Shown one piece after another: positions 41,298-49,991 of a stretch of DNA of 64,000 nt. The stretch's first letter is position 1. Each line of letters begins with the position of its first letter. The position numbers and the translations under genes are program-made. The stretch covers positions 50,708 to 114,707 of the forward strand of contig NZ_LN929763.1 of NCBI RefSeq assembly GCF_001493375.1. Reading direction: 5' to 3'. The stretch comes from Streptomyces specialis (GTDB taxonomy: Bacteria; Actinomycetota; Actinomycetes; Streptomycetales; Streptomycetaceae). The notes under the pieces are model-generated. The model made no database searches. It saw nothing but the letters and a program-made list of their open reading frames with translations, and was not told the origin of the DNA.

Positions 41298-41997
41298 AGC
41301 GGCCCGCCCGCAACCGGTCGAGGGTGCGGTGCAGATCGTCCCGCAACAGGCGGGCCGCGCCGTCCGCGTCGCCGTCCGCGATGGCGTCGACCAGTGCCGC
41401 GTGCTCCGCGTCGCCGTGGTTGGGATCTCCCCGGCGGACCTCCAGCAGGTCCAGCATGTCGATCAGCCCCTCGCGCAGCGGAGGCGCGAACTCCGCGAAC
41501 AGGCCGGTCAGCACCGGGTTGTGCGCCGAGGCGACGACAGCGGCGTGCAGCGCGATGTCGGCGTCGACGAACGCGGCGTTGTCCCCGTCCGCGGCGGCGC
41601 GGCGCCCGGCGAGGGCGTCGCGCAGCGCGGACAGGTCCTCGCCGGTGCGGCGGCGCGCGGCCAGGCGCGCGGCCTCGACCTCCATCAGGACGCGGACCTC
41701 GTAGACGTCGGTGATGGCCGCGCGGCGCAGTCGCGTGGTCCACGCCTCCTCCGGCTCGGTGGCGACGACGAAGACGCCCGCGCCCTGCCGCGCCCGCACG
41801 AGACCGGCACCGGCGAGCGCGCGCAGCGCCTCGCGGACCGTGGAACGGCCCACGCCCAGCGCGGCGGCCAGGGTGGTCTCCCCGGGCAGCTTGGTGCCGA
41901 CGGGCCACTCACCGCCGGTGATCTGCCGCCGCAACCGGTCCGTCGCCTGCTCGACCAGGGGCGACGGCCGCAACGAGCCCAGTGCCACGGGCCACAC
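41296..41997 (-). CDS. FadR-type GntR regulator
   Basis: 233 residues from GTG 41997 (GTG 41988 possible). The winged helix spans about 10-75 (VEQATDRLRRQITGGEWPVG, TLAAALGVGRSTVREALRAL, VRARQGAGVFV), followed by an all-helical FCD ligand domain (about 95-220) with YEVRVLMEVEAARLAARR, DADIALHAAVVASAHN and HGDAEHAALVDAIADGD; the Asp/His pattern fits metal-assisted acid binding. It is divergent from leuA with the leuA promoter in between, so it may control leuA; an inverted repeat TCAG-N5-CTGA at 42012-42024 overlaps the predicted -35. Confidence 0.88.
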   Translation of the reverse strand: MWPVALGSLRPSPLVEQATDRLRRQITGGEWPVGTKLPGETTLAAALGVGRSTVREALRALAGAGLVRARQGAGVFVVATEPEEAWTTRLRRAAITDVYEVRVLMEVEAARLAARRRTGEDLSALRDALAGRRAAADGDNAAFVDADIALHAAVVASAHNPVLTGLFAEFAPPLREGLIDMLDLLEVRRGDPNHGDAEHAALVDAIADGDADGAARLLRDDLHRTLDRLRAGR

Positions 41998-42011
41998 ACC
42001 CTTCCAACCTG

Positions 42012-42045
42012 TCAGCTTGTCTGAGGACTTGACGTGGTCTACGGT
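42012..42045 (+). promoter_or_regulatory. Promoter of the leuA leader with overlapping inverted repeat
   Basis: TTGTCT (42017-42022) and TACGGT (42040-42045) are 17 bases apart, a good housekeeping-type promoter. The predicted start of transcription falls on GTG 42053, so the leader peptide would be on a leaderless end. TCAG-N5-CTGA (42012-42024) overlaps the -35 and could bind the divergent GntR protein. Confidence 0.5.
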
Positions 42046-42052
42046 ACCCGAC

Positions 42053-42100
42053 GTGACGCCGCACGCGATTCTTCTCCTCGTCGGCCGCCGCGGGACCTGA
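42053..42100 (+). CDS. Branched-chain leader peptide of leuA
   Basis: A 15-codon reading frame, [15 protein letters not shown], ending in TGA at 42100. Ile-Leu-Leu-Leu-Val in a row is the hallmark of leader peptides that sense charging of branched-chain tRNAs. It ends 91 bases before leuA and is followed by competing hairpins (42103-42172). Translation probably begins at the 5' end of the mRNA. Leader-controlled attenuation of leuA is known in actinomycetes; this example is read directly from the sequence. Confidence 0.7.
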   Translation: MTPHAILLLVGRRGT

Positions 42101-42102
42101 CC

Positions 42103-42172
42103 ACGACCGGCCCCCGCGGCGGGGTTCCGTGCCGCGCCGGTCGTCCCCAGGGGCCGGTGCCACCGCCGGCCC
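42103..42172 (+). promoter_or_regulatory. Attenuator-like hairpins before leuA
   Basis: Hairpin 1 pairs ACGACCGGC (42103-42111) with GCCGGTCGT (42136-42144). Hairpin 2 pairs GGGCCGG (42151-42157) with CCGGCCC (42166-42172), just before the AGAGGAAA ribosome site of leuA. Ribosome stalling on the Ile/Leu/Val codons of the leader would alter pairing of the first arm. Whether the final control is on transcription or on translation cannot be decided; no U-run follows. Confidence 0.55.
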
Positions 42173-42191
42173 GCGGCAAGAGGAAAGACAC

Positions 42192-43988
42192 GTGCCCACG
42201 ACTCGTTCCCGTTCCCTCACCTCCTCCGACGCGGCCGACGCGCCCGCGCCGGCCTGGAATCCGCAGCGGCCCAGTCCCATGCCGTACCACCGCTACCGTG
42301 CCGTGCACGACCGCGTCGCGCTGCCCCTGGACGGCCGCGCCTGGCCGGACCGGCGCCTGACCCGCGCGCCGCTGTGGGTACCGGTCGACCTGCGCGACGG
42401 CAACCAGGCCCTCGCGGAGCCCATGGACACGCCCCGCAAACGACGCATGTTCGACCTGCTGACCACGCTGGGCTTCAAGGAGATCGAGGTCGGCTACCCC
42501 TCGGCGAGCAGCACCGACTTCGACTTCGTGCGCCACCTCGCGACGAGCGGCGCGGTGCCGGAGGATGTGACCGTCTCCGTGTTCACCCCGGCCCGCGAGG
42601 ACCTGATCGAACGGACCGTCGCCGCCGTCGAGGGCCTGCCCCGCGTCCTGCTCCACCTGTACACCCCGACCGCGCCGGTCTGGCGCGATGTCGTGCTCGG
42701 CCGGTCCCGCGCCGAGACCAGGGCGCTGATCCGGCGGGCCGCGACCCACCTCCTGCGGTGCGCCGACGGACGGCGCGGGGGCGGGGAGACCCGGTTCGAG
42801 TTCTCGCCGGAGGTGTTCAACCTGACCGAGCCGGACTTCGTCCTGGAGATCTGCGACGACCTGACCTCGGTGTGGGACGCGAGCCCCGACCGGCCGGTCG
42901 TCCACAACCTGCCCGCCACCGTCGAGGTAGCCACCCCGAACGTGTACGCCGACCAGATCGAGTACATGCACCGCCACCTGGCGCGGCGCGACAGCGTCAT
43001 CCTGTCCGTCCACCCGCACAACGACCGCGGCACCGGCGTGGCCTGCGCCGAACTCGCCGTGCTGGCCGGTGCCCAGCGCGTGGAGGGATGCCTGTTCGGC
43101 AACGGGGAACGCACCGGCAACGTCGATCTGGTGACGCTGGCGCTGAACCTGTTCGCCCAGGGTGTCGACCCGATGATCGACCTCTCCGACCTCGATACCG
43201 TGCGCGAGGTCGTGGAGAGCTGCAACCGCCTGCCCGTCCACCCCCGCCACCCCTACGGCGGCGATCTGGTGCACACCGCGTTCTCCGGCACCCACCAGGA
43301 CGCCATCGCCAAGGGCCTGGAACACCACGTCCGGCAGGCCGGCGAGCTGGGCCTGCCGCCGGGCGAGGCGCCGTGGGCGGTGCCGTATCTGCCGGTCGAC
43401 CCGGCCGACCTCGGCCGCACGTACGAGGCCGTGATCCGCCTCAACTCCCAGTCGGGCAAGGGAGGCGTCGCGCACCTGCTGCGCACCCACCACGGCGTGG
43501 ACCTGCCCCAGGCGATGCGGCCCGACTTCTCGCGCGCCGTGCAGACGGTGACGGACGCCACCGGGCGGGAGCTGACCACCCGCGACCTGTGGCGGCTCTT
43601 CCGGGAGACCTACCTGCTGCCCGGCGCGGACGGCCGGGTCCGGCTCGCCGGATGGACCCTGCGCGAGGGGGAACCGGACGGGCCAGGACACGAGTTCACC
43701 GGCACGCTGCGTGTGGACGGCGAGGAACGGCACTGCCGCGGCACCGGCGGCACACCGCTGTCCGCCCTGGCCGACGCCCTCACCCGCGCCGGTGTCCCGG
43801 TCGAGGTCGTCACCCACGAACGGCAGGCCCCCACCCCCGGCCAGGACGACGCGCCCACCACCGTCTACGCGGAGTGCCGCGTCGGCGAGGCGACGTCCTG
43901 GGGCGCGGGCCGCGACCCGTCCGCGCCGACGGCGACGGTCAACGCGCTCCTGTCCGCCGTCAACCGCGCCCGGGGAGGCCGGTCATGA
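42192..43988 (+). CDS. leuA: 2-isopropylmalate synthase
   Basis: 598 residues from GTG 42192 (AGAGGAAA upstream). It condenses acetyl-CoA with 2-ketoisovalerate, the first committed step of leucine synthesis. Catalytic domain: [18 protein letters not shown] (metal and substrate binding), [31 protein letters not shown] (metal His residues), [18 protein letters not shown]. The C-terminal leucine-binding regulatory domain is shorter and ends [10 protein letters not shown]. It is the long actinobacterial form. The ABC ATPase gene overlaps its stop by 4 bases. Control: leader peptide and hairpins upstream, perhaps the divergent GntR protein. Confidence 0.95.
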   Translation: MPTTRSRSLTSSDAADAPAPAWNPQRPSPMPYHRYRAVHDRVALPLDGRAWPDRRLTRAPLWVPVDLRDGNQALAEPMDTPRKRRMFDLLTTLGFKEIEVGYPSASSTDFDFVRHLATSGAVPEDVTVSVFTPAREDLIERTVAAVEGLPRVLLHLYTPTAPVWRDVVLGRSRAETRALIRRAATHLLRCADGRRGGGETRFEFSPEVFNLTEPDFVLEICDDLTSVWDASPDRPVVHNLPATVEVATPNVYADQIEYMHRHLARRDSVILSVHPHNDRGTGVACAELAVLAGAQRVEGCLFGNGERTGNVDLVTLALNLFAQGVDPMIDLSDLDTVREVVESCNRLPVHPRHPYGGDLVHTAFSGTHQDAIAKGLEHHVRQAGELGLPPGEAPWAVPYLPVDPADLGRTYEAVIRLNSQSGKGGVAHLLRTHHGVDLPQAMRPDFSRAVQTVTDATGRELTTRDLWRLFRETYLLPGADGRVRLAGWTLREGEPDGPGHEFTGTLRVDGEERHCRGTGGTPLSALADALTRAGVPVEVVTHERQAPTPGQDDAPTTVYAECRVGEATSWGAGRDPSAPTATVNALLSAVNRARGGRS

Positions 43989-44800
43989 CGACCTCCGCGC
44001 TCCCCGCCGAGGTGCTCGACGTCCGCGACGCCGACCTCGTCCGCGACGGCACCGCCCTCCTGCACCGGGTGTCGCTGACCGTCCGCCCCGGCGAGCACTG
44101 GGCGCTGCTCGGCGCCAACGGCGCGGGCAAGAGCACCCTCCTCGGCCTCCTCGGCGCGCTCACCCACCCCACGCGGGGCACCGTGCGCGTGCTGGGCCAC
44201 GAACTCGGCCGCGTGGACCTGCGCACGCTCCGCTCGTACGTCGGCCACGTCAACCCCAGGCACCCGCTGCGGTCGCCCCTCACGGTGCGGGACGTCGTCC
44301 TGACGGGCCTCACCAACTCGGTGGAGCCGGTGCCGCGTTGGCGTCCCACGGCCGAGCAGGAAACGGAAGCCGACCGGCTCGTCCAGCTCATGGGCCTCGG
44401 ACACCGTCGCGAGGCCCGCTGGCCGACGCTGTCGCAGGGGGAACGGAGCCGGACGCTCATCGCGCGCGCCCTCATGCCCAGCCCGCGCCTGCTGCTGCTC
44501 GACGAACCGGCGACCGGCCTCGACGTCGCGGGCCGCGAGCAGCTCGTGGAACGGCTCGACACCCTCCGCACGGCCTACCCGGAGCTGGCGTCCGTCCTCG
44601 TCACGCACCACGTGGAGGAGCTGCCGCCCGGCACGACCCACGCGCTGCTGCTGCGCGACGGCCGGGTCCTGGCGTCCGGCCCGGCCGACGACGTCCTGAC
44701 CGGGGAGCTGATCAGCGTCTGCTTCGACCACCCCGTGACGCTGTCACGCGTCGAGGGCCGCTGGAACGTACGCGCCCGCCACCGGTCCACCACGGGCTGA
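43985..44800 (+). CDS. ABC transporter ATP-binding protein
   Basis: 271 residues. Walker [12 protein letters not shown] (about 37-48), Q-loop region [11 protein letters not shown], signature [15 protein letters not shown], Walker [14 protein letters not shown] and switch His in [10 protein letters not shown]. It resembles the single-domain ATPases related to ModF/YlmA that act without an obvious membrane partner. No permease gene is nearby. It starts ATG 43985 within the leuA stop (ATGA), so it is translationally coupled to leuA; why leucine synthesis would be tied to it is unclear. Confidence 0.9.
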   Translation: MTTSALPAEVLDVRDADLVRDGTALLHRVSLTVRPGEHWALLGANGAGKSTLLGLLGALTHPTRGTVRVLGHELGRVDLRTLRSYVGHVNPRHPLRSPLTVRDVVLTGLTNSVEPVPRWRPTAEQETEADRLVQLMGLGHRREARWPTLSQGERSRTLIARALMPSPRLLLLDEPATGLDVAGREQLVERLDTLRTAYPELASVLVTHHVEELPPGTTHALLLRDGRVLASGPADDVLTGELISVCFDHPVTLSRVEGRWNVRARHRSTTG

Positions 44801-44815
44801 CCGCCGCCCGGCGCC

Positions 44816-45313
44816 CTATCCGGCGGTCGCCGGGGGCTCACCCCCCGGACCCGGTACGCCCGCGCCCGGTCGGCGCACCATGAAGACGTCGACCGGGTCC
44901 TGGGCCTCCACGGTGAACCCGTGGCGCTCGTACAGCCGCCGGGCGGCGCTGCCCCGCAGGACGTTCAGCCGGAGGAGCACGCCCTCGGCGTCGATGCGCG
45001 CCAGCACCGTTCGCAGGACGGCGGTTCCCAGGCCCCGGCCCTGGAGGTCCGGAGCGAGATAGAAATGCTCCAGCCACCGCCCGTCCTCGCCCGGGCGCAC
45101 GGTGACGGAGCCGGCGAAGGCGCCGTCCGCAACGATGACCGACGTGTGCCGAGGGAGGTAGGAGTCCCGCAGCCGCTGCCGGACCCGGTGCTCGTCGTAT
45201 CGTCCCAACCGCTCCAGGTCCGGGCGCATCACCGTCGCCCGCAGCTCCGCTATCGCCTCGACGTCCGCCGGCTCCGCGCGCCGCAGCGCCCACGTCCTCG
45301 TACTCCTGTCCAC
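44816..45313 (-). CDS. GNAT-family N-acetyltransferase
   Basis: 165 residues from GTG 45313. The acetyl-CoA-binding motif is LEHFYLAPDLQGRGLGTAVL (about 80-99), followed by EGVLLRLNVLRGSAARRLYERHGF, the usual motif B end. N-terminal ALRRAEPADVEAIAEL fits the family. Substrate unknown. It is convergent with the ABC ATPase gene (15 bases) and divergent from the LysE gene. The reading frame continues upstream to 45469 without stop, but that extension is not protein-like. Confidence 0.88.
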   Translation of the reverse strand: MDRSTRTWALRRAEPADVEAIAELRATVMRPDLERLGRYDEHRVRQRLRDSYLPRHTSVIVADGAFAGSVTVRPGEDGRWLEHFYLAPDLQGRGLGTAVLRTVLARIDAEGVLLRLNVLRGSAARRLYERHGFTVEAQDPVDVFMVRRPGAGVPGPGGEPPATAG

Positions 45314-45395
45314 AGCCGGAAGTATCCCTGAGCCCCGCGCCGATCGTTGAAAATATGACTGGTGCGCCACGGCGCTTGTCCGTGATGCTGGACCG

Positions 45396-46040
45396 ATGAT
45401 CACCACAGGCGCGGTGGCCGGCGTCGCAGCAGTCGCCCTCGGGATGGTGCTGACGCCCGGGCCCAACATGATCTACCTCGTGTCGCGGAGCATCACCCAG
45501 GGCCGGCGCGCCGGGCTGGTGTCGCTGAGCGGCGTGGCACTGGGGTTCCTCATCTATCTGACGGCGGCGAACCTCGGCCTGTCCGTCGTCTTCGCGGTCG
45601 TTCCCGGCCTGTACCTCGCGGTGAAACTGGCCGGTGCCGGCTATCTCGCCTGGCTGGCGTGGAAGGCGCTGCGGCCGGGCGGGACGGCGGTGTTCGCCCG
45701 GCGGGAACTGCCGGCCGAGTCCTCGCGCCGCCTGTTCGCCATGGGGCTGATGACCTGTCTGCTCAACCCCAAGATCGCCCTCATGTACCTGTCCCTCATC
45801 CCCCAGTTCGTGGACCCGGAAGCGGGGAACGTCATGGCGCAGGGGTTCCTCCTCGGCGGCGTCCAGGTGGTCATCGGGGTGGCCGTGAACGGGACGTTCG
45901 TGCTGGCCGCGGGAGCGATCGCGGTGATCCTCGGGCGGCGCCCGGGCTGGCTGCGCGCCCAGCGGTACGTCATGGGCACGGTGCTCGGCGGCCTGGCGGC
46001 GCACCTGGCCCTGGACAACTCCCGGCCCGCCAGGGCCTGA
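45396..46040 (+). CDS. LysE/RhtB-family amino-acid exporter
   Basis: 214 residues with six membrane helices. The family start is clear (MVLTPGPNMIYLVSRSITQG RRAG split around residue 35), followed by LAVKLAGAGYLAWLAWKALR and LMTCLLNPKIALMYLSLIPQF. Such proteins export amino acids or their analogues from the cytoplasm by proton exchange. Substrate unknown; no regulator of the LysG type is next to it. A perfect 15-bp terminator hairpin follows at 46080. Confidence 0.92.
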   Translation: MITTGAVAGVAAVALGMVLTPGPNMIYLVSRSITQGRRAGLVSLSGVALGFLIYLTAANLGLSVVFAVVPGLYLAVKLAGAGYLAWLAWKALRPGGTAVFARRELPAESSRRLFAMGLMTCLLNPKIALMYLSLIPQFVDPEAGNVMAQGFLLGGVQVVIGVAVNGTFVLAAGAIAVILGRRPGWLRAQRYVMGTVLGGLAAHLALDNSRPARA

Positions 46041-46079
46041 CCGGCCCGGCGGCGTGCGCCCGCGGGCGCACAGCGCGGC

Positions 46080-46112
46080 GGCGGGCCCGGAGCGATACGC
46101 TCCGGGCCCGCC
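46080..46112. terminator. Bidirectional terminator, 15-bp perfect stem
   Basis: GGCGGGCCCGGAGCG and its complement flank a 3-base ATA loop, between the convergent LysE and DUF6801 genes. Confidence 0.85.
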
Positions 46113-46123
46113 GAGGGGACGCG

Positions 46124-46789
46124 TTACTCCGCTTCCCGCTGCGCCGGCTGCGCGGCGGCCGAACCGCCCTCCGTGACCTCGAACTGGGCCAGGACGGTCT
46201 CCTGACCCTCGTCGAGGGTGCAGGCCGACTCGAACGTCTTGAGCCCGGTCTCGGAGCCGTCGGCCTTCTTCGGCGTGAGCGTCAGGGCGATGTCGCCGAC
46301 GGTGATCTCACCCTGGCCCGGCTCGCTGAAGCTGACCGACGGGGCCTCGCCACTGGCGTTGATCGGGAACTCCGTGTACGGCGGAGCCTCCGGGACCTCC
46401 TGCGACGGGACGTCGATCGGCACCTCCAGCGGCAGCTCGACGCCGGGTGCCGTGATGTTCGCGTTGGCGACGACGCTGCCCTCGATGGAGGCGGCGCTCA
46501 CCGTCTTCAGACCCTGGTGGGTCTCCGCGTTGGCGGTGGCGACCGCCTCGATGGCGATCGGGGGCGTCTCCTCGCCCACCCCGATGGAGCCGGGGATGTC
46601 CGTGTTGATCTCCACCTTGAGCGGCTGCTCGCCGATCAGGGGGAACGGGCAGGTGTAGTTCAGCGTCAGGGACGCCGGGTCCGCCGAGGCGGAGTTCCCC
46701 GCGAAGGCGATGAGCCCGCCTCCGACGAGGGCGGAAGCGGATATCGCTGCCGCCACCTTCATCTTCCTGCTGTTCTTCCGAGCTCCCAT
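46124..46789 (-). CDS. Secreted DUF6801-type protein
   Basis: 221 residues, ATG 46789 behind GAGAGGTAG. Signal peptide with basic start (MGARKNSRKMK), hydrophobic stretch VAAAISASALVGGGLIAFAG and cleavage near SASA-DPA. The mature domain begins LTLNYTCPFPLIGEQPLKV, typical of the DUF6801 family of Streptomyces exported proteins, and has two Cys (NYTCPF, ESACTLDEG) likely forming a disulfide. The C-terminus is low-complexity (GGSAAAQPAQREAE). Function unknown. It has a well-formed promoter with an operator-like palindrome at 46887-46941. Confidence 0.8.
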   Translation of the reverse strand: MGARKNSRKMKVAAAISASALVGGGLIAFAGNSASADPASLTLNYTCPFPLIGEQPLKVEINTDIPGSIGVGEETPPIAIEAVATANAETHQGLKTVSAASIEGSVVANANITAPGVELPLEVPIDVPSQEVPEAPPYTEFPINASGEAPSVSFSEPGQGEITVGDIALTLTPKKADGSETGLKTFESACTLDEGQETVLAQFEVTEGGSAAAQPAQREAE

Positions 46790-46886
46790 GAGCTACCTCT
46801 CGTGTAGCGAGGGAGAGACACCACGTGATGCCGCTCGCTTCGCTGAGAACGGATCGCTGACTGAGCACGCAATCGGCCGGAACAAA

Positions 46887-46941
46887 CCGACTCGAAAACG
46901 TTTCTGATTCGGAAGTTATCCCCGGGAATTTCGGCGGTCAA
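46887..46941 (-). promoter_or_regulatory. Promoter and operator-like palindrome of the DUF6801 gene
   Basis: On the minus strand TTGACC (46941-46936) and TAACTT (46918-46913) are separated by exactly 17 bases, a near-consensus promoter. Immediately after the -10, 46887-46912 is a 26-base imperfect palindrome (10 of 13 positions symmetric) with centre GAAAACGTTTC, placed where a repressor would block the transcription start. Confidence 0.65.
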
Positions 46942-47317
46942 GGTTGCGGAAGTCATCTTTACAAGCCTCCCCGAGCGAGACGGTTGTGTGACAGGAGGGG
47001 TGACCCTTCACGCTTTCTCCATAAGTCGCGGAGGTCATCACCGCAGGTCAGAGGCAACTGGCCACGCCGACCCGGGACAATCTACGCGCCCGGAGAATGC
47101 GCCGCGAGAAGCGTGCGGCCCGCTCGAATTCACTGCTGATAAGGCACTTTCCCCGCCCCGTGCCGCAGTCCGGCCGGACGGGACCACCACATCGAGGACT
47201 TCCGGGGAACGCGGGATCGGCACTCGTGACCTTCTCGCGCAGGGCGGGAAAACAGGGGTTTGGCGAAAACAATCGGGGACAGAAGTGGCTGGTCATTCCC
47301 TTGTCCGCCTGGCCCGG
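46942..47317. other. Intergenic region, no supported gene
   Basis: About 375 bases of lower GC between the DUF6801 promoter and the MFS terminator. Short reading frames in it are not protein-like. Nothing else is recognised. Confidence 0.45.
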
Positions 47318-47343
47318 TGACGCCGCCCGCGCAGGCGGCGTCA
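47318..47343 (-). terminator. Terminator of the MFS gene
   Basis: TGACGCCGCC (47318-47327) and GGCGGCGTCA (47334-47343) form a 10-bp stem with a 6-base loop; the stem includes the stop codon of the MFS gene. Confidence 0.7.
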
Positions 47344-48903
47344 GCGCTGTCCGGTGGCACGGCGGGGCGCGAGCGCGAGGTAGGTGAGGACCGCGCCGAG
47401 CGCGGACAGGACCGCGAGAACGACGCCGAGGGTGTGGAAGGCGTCGGTGAAGCCCGCGGCCAGCGTTGTGCGGTGCGTCCCGGCCACCTGCCCCTGAACG
47501 GCTTGTCCGGCGAGTCGGGTCGCGTCGTCGGAGGGCAGGCCGCTGTCGCCGAGCCGGGCGGCGGTGAGCGTGGTGAGCAGGGCCGCGGCACCGGCGACGG
47601 CGACGGACTCGCCGGTGATGCGCATGGTGTTGAAGACGCCGGCCGCGGCTCCGGCGTTCTCGACCGGGACCGTGCTCACGGCGGCGTTGTCCATGACCCC
47701 GAACGCCAGACCCACTCCGGCGCCGAAGGGCAGCAGGGGCAGCGCCAGGTCCAGCCATGTCCCGTCGCTGCGCAGGGTCGTCAGCAGCAGGGCGCCGACC
47801 GCGATCAGCGCCGAGGCGCAGGTCAGCACGGCGCGCACGGAGGTGCGCGCGGCGAGATGGCCGGCGGCGAGCGGCAGGAGCAGGACCGGGGCGGTCATCG
47901 GCAGCAGGAGCACACCGCTGGCCAGAACGGTGCGGTCGGCGACGCCTTGCAGATAGGCGGGCAGATACACCAGCAGGATCACGAAGCCGAGCGTGACCGT
48001 GAAGGGCTGGCACACCACCGCGGCGAACTCGGGCCCGCGGAACAGGCGCACGTCGAACATCGCGCGGTCGGCCAGCCGGATCTCCACCACGGCGAACAGC
48101 GCGACCAGCACCACGGCCGCGGCCAGCGGCAGCAGCGTGCCGGCCGCGCCCCAGCCCATGGCGGTGGCCTGCACGAAGGCGAAGGAGAAGCAGGCCAGCC
48201 CGGCGGTGAAGGTCACCAGACCGGCCACGTCGAGGGCCGGCGGGTCGGGGTTGCGGGATTCGGGGGCCCGGGTCGCGCACAGCCACGCGGGTAGGGACAT
48301 CACCGCGACCAGGAGGAACACCGACCGCCAGCCGGCCGTTTCGACCAGGGCCCCGGCGACCAGCGGCCCGATCGCCAGGCCCGTGCCGAAAGCGGTGCCG
48401 AGGATGCCGAACGCCACCTGCCGCCGCCGCCCGGAGGTGGAGTGCGCCAGCACCGCCGCCCCCGAGGCCACCACGGCCGCGGCCCCGCATCCCTGAACCG
48501 CCCTGGCCACGTCGGCCACCGCCATCGAAGGCGCCAGTGCGAGCAGCAGGGACAGCCCTCCCACCAGCGCGATGCCGGTCAGCAGGACGCGGCGCCTGCC
48601 GAGCCGGTCCGCCAGACCGCCCGCCGCGAGCGGCAGGGCGGCGAAGGTGATGTTGAAGGCGTTCAGCATCCATTGCGCGGCGCCGATCGAGGAGTCCAGG
48701 TGTTCCGCCATGTTCGGCAGGGCCACCGCGGCCCCGGTCACGGAGAACGGCAGCATCATGCTGGCGGACCCGACCGCGATCACCGTGGGCCAGTAGTCGC
48801 GCCCGCTGTCGTCCGCCGGCCGGGCCGGGGCCGCCCCGGCCGCTCCACGTGCGCGGTCCGGGCCGGGTCGGCGGCTGCCGTCGAGAGAGGAAGGTGTGGT
48901 CAT
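47341..48903 (-). CDS. MFS drug-efflux transporter, DHA2 type
   Basis: 520 residues from ATG 48903 with about 14 membrane helices. Motif A between helices 2 and 3 is GGLADRLGRRRVLLTG; motif C-like GTAFGTGLAIGPLVAGALVE marks a drug/H+ antiporter. It exports toxic compounds using the proton gradient. It is divergent from an MmyB-type XRE regulator gene; a perfect palindrome GTTCCCTGGGAAC lies between them, the typical arrangement of a self-regulated efflux pair. Substrate unknown. Confidence 0.92.
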   Translation of the reverse strand: MTTPSSLDGSRRPGPDRARGAAGAAPARPADDSGRDYWPTVIAVGSASMMLPFSVTGAAVALPNMAEHLDSSIGAAQWMLNAFNITFAALPLAAGGLADRLGRRRVLLTGIALVGGLSLLLALAPSMAVADVARAVQGCGAAAVVASGAAVLAHSTSGRRRQVAFGILGTAFGTGLAIGPLVAGALVETAGWRSVFLLVAVMSLPAWLCATRAPESRNPDPPALDVAGLVTFTAGLACFSFAFVQATAMGWGAAGTLLPLAAAVVLVALFAVVEIRLADRAMFDVRLFRGPEFAAVVCQPFTVTLGFVILLVYLPAYLQGVADRTVLASGVLLLPMTAPVLLLPLAAGHLAARTSVRAVLTCASALIAVGALLLTTLRSDGTWLDLALPLLPFGAGVGLAFGVMDNAAVSTVPVENAGAAAGVFNTMRITGESVAVAGAAALLTTLTAARLGDSGLPSDDATRLAGQAVQGQVAGTHRTTLAAGFTDAFHTLGVVLAVLSALGAVLTYLALAPRRATGQR

Positions 48904-48948
48904 GCCCACGATCCTTCGCGCGGGCCACCAGAGGATGAAGAGATCCCG

Positions 48949-48961
48949 GTTCCCTGGGAAC
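48949..48961. promoter_or_regulatory. Operator-like palindrome between MFS and MmyB genes
   Basis: GTTCCCTGGGAAC is a perfect 13-base palindrome, 46 bases from the MFS start and 56 from the regulator start. It is a probable binding site of the divergent regulator. Confidence 0.55.
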
Positions 48962-49016
48962 GACAGGGCCACCTTGGGGCAACCGCACCGCCGTCGCCGC
49001 CCCCATACTGGGGCGC

Positions 49017-49916
49017 ATGGCCCACACCAGCACGCTCGCCACCAGCCTCGGCGACTACCTCCGGGCCCGGCGGGCCCTGGTGTCCCCGGCGGACGTCGGC
49101 CTGCCGGCGACCGGCCGCCGCCGTGTGCCCGGCCTGCGCCGCGAAGAGGTGGCGGAACTGGTCGGTCTCAGCACCGACTACTACGTACGGCTGGAGCAGG
49201 GGCGCGCCGACCGCCCCTCCGCCGAGGTCCTCGACGCGCTCAGCAGGGCCTTGCGGCTCGGGTCCGCCGAGCGCGCCCACCTGTACGACCTGGCCCGGCC
49301 ACCCCGCCGCACCGCGGCGGCACCATCGGTCCACGGACGGGGCGACGCGCTGCGTCCCGCGCTGCGGCAGGTCGTCGAGGCCATCCCGACCGCCCCCGCC
49401 GTGATCATGAACGATCGCAACGACGTCCTGGCCTGGAACCGGCTGGCAGCCGCGTTGATCGCGGACTTCCCGAACCTCCCGGCACCCGAGCGGAACATGG
49501 CCCGCCGGATCTTCCTCGACCCGGACGCGCGGCGGATCCACCTCGACTGGGACGAAGCCGCGCGCACCACGGTCGGCATCCTGCGCATGGCCGCCGGACG
49601 TCGCCCGCACGACCCGGAACTCGTGCGCCTGGTCGGCGAACTGTCGCTGGGCAGCGACACCTTCCGCACGCTGTGGGCCGGCCACCACGTCCACGAGAAG
49701 ACCCACGGGTCCAAGCGGTTCCGGCACCCCACCGTCGGGGACGTGACGCTCACCTACGAGACTTTCCAGGTGCCCGGCGCGGCCCACCACCTTCTCGTCG
49801 TCTACACGGCCCCGCCCGGCAGCCCTGCCGAGGAGGCGCTGAGTTTCCTCGGCAGCTTCACCGTCCCCGAGGCGGCCGGGCCCGCCCGCCCCAGGGCGAG
49901 GACCGAGGGGAGCTGA
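49017..49916 (+). CDS. MmyB-like XRE-family regulator
   Basis: 299 residues. N-terminal helix-turn-helix (about 8-90; VPGLRREEVAELVGLSTDYY, RLEQGRADRPSAEVLDALS) and MmyB ligand domain (about 110-280; APAVIMNDRNDVLAWNRLAA, LWAGHHVHEKTHGSKRFRHP, AHHLLVVYTAPPGSPAEEAL). It is the same family as the truncated protein at 15460-16332 but complete, showing what that copy has lost. It probably represses the divergent MFS gene and itself. Confidence 0.92.
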   Translation: MAHTSTLATSLGDYLRARRALVSPADVGLPATGRRRVPGLRREEVAELVGLSTDYYVRLEQGRADRPSAEVLDALSRALRLGSAERAHLYDLARPPRRTAAAPSVHGRGDALRPALRQVVEAIPTAPAVIMNDRNDVLAWNRLAAALIADFPNLPAPERNMARRIFLDPDARRIHLDWDEAARTTVGILRMAAGRRPHDPELVRLVGELSLGSDTFRTLWAGHHVHEKTHGSKRFRHPTVGDVTLTYETFQVPGAAHHLLVVYTAPPGSPAEEALSFLGSFTVPEAAGPARPRARTEGS

Positions 49917-49944
49917 CCCGGACCGGCCGGTGCGGCGACCGGGC

Positions 49945-49984
49945 GGCCTCCTGCCCGGACGGGGAGGTCCGGGGGCAGGAGGCC
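49945..49984. terminator. Bidirectional terminator hairpin
   Basis: GGCCTCCTGCCC (49945-49956) pairs perfectly with GGGCAGGAGGCC (49973-49984), with an inner GGAC/GTCC pairing, between the convergent MmyB and SGNH genes. Confidence 0.8.
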
Positions 49985-49991
49985 GGCGTGC

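Noticed and set aside
47097..47387. 96-codon reading frame, plus strand
   Set aside because: Composition is not protein-like and it runs over the MFS terminator and gene end.
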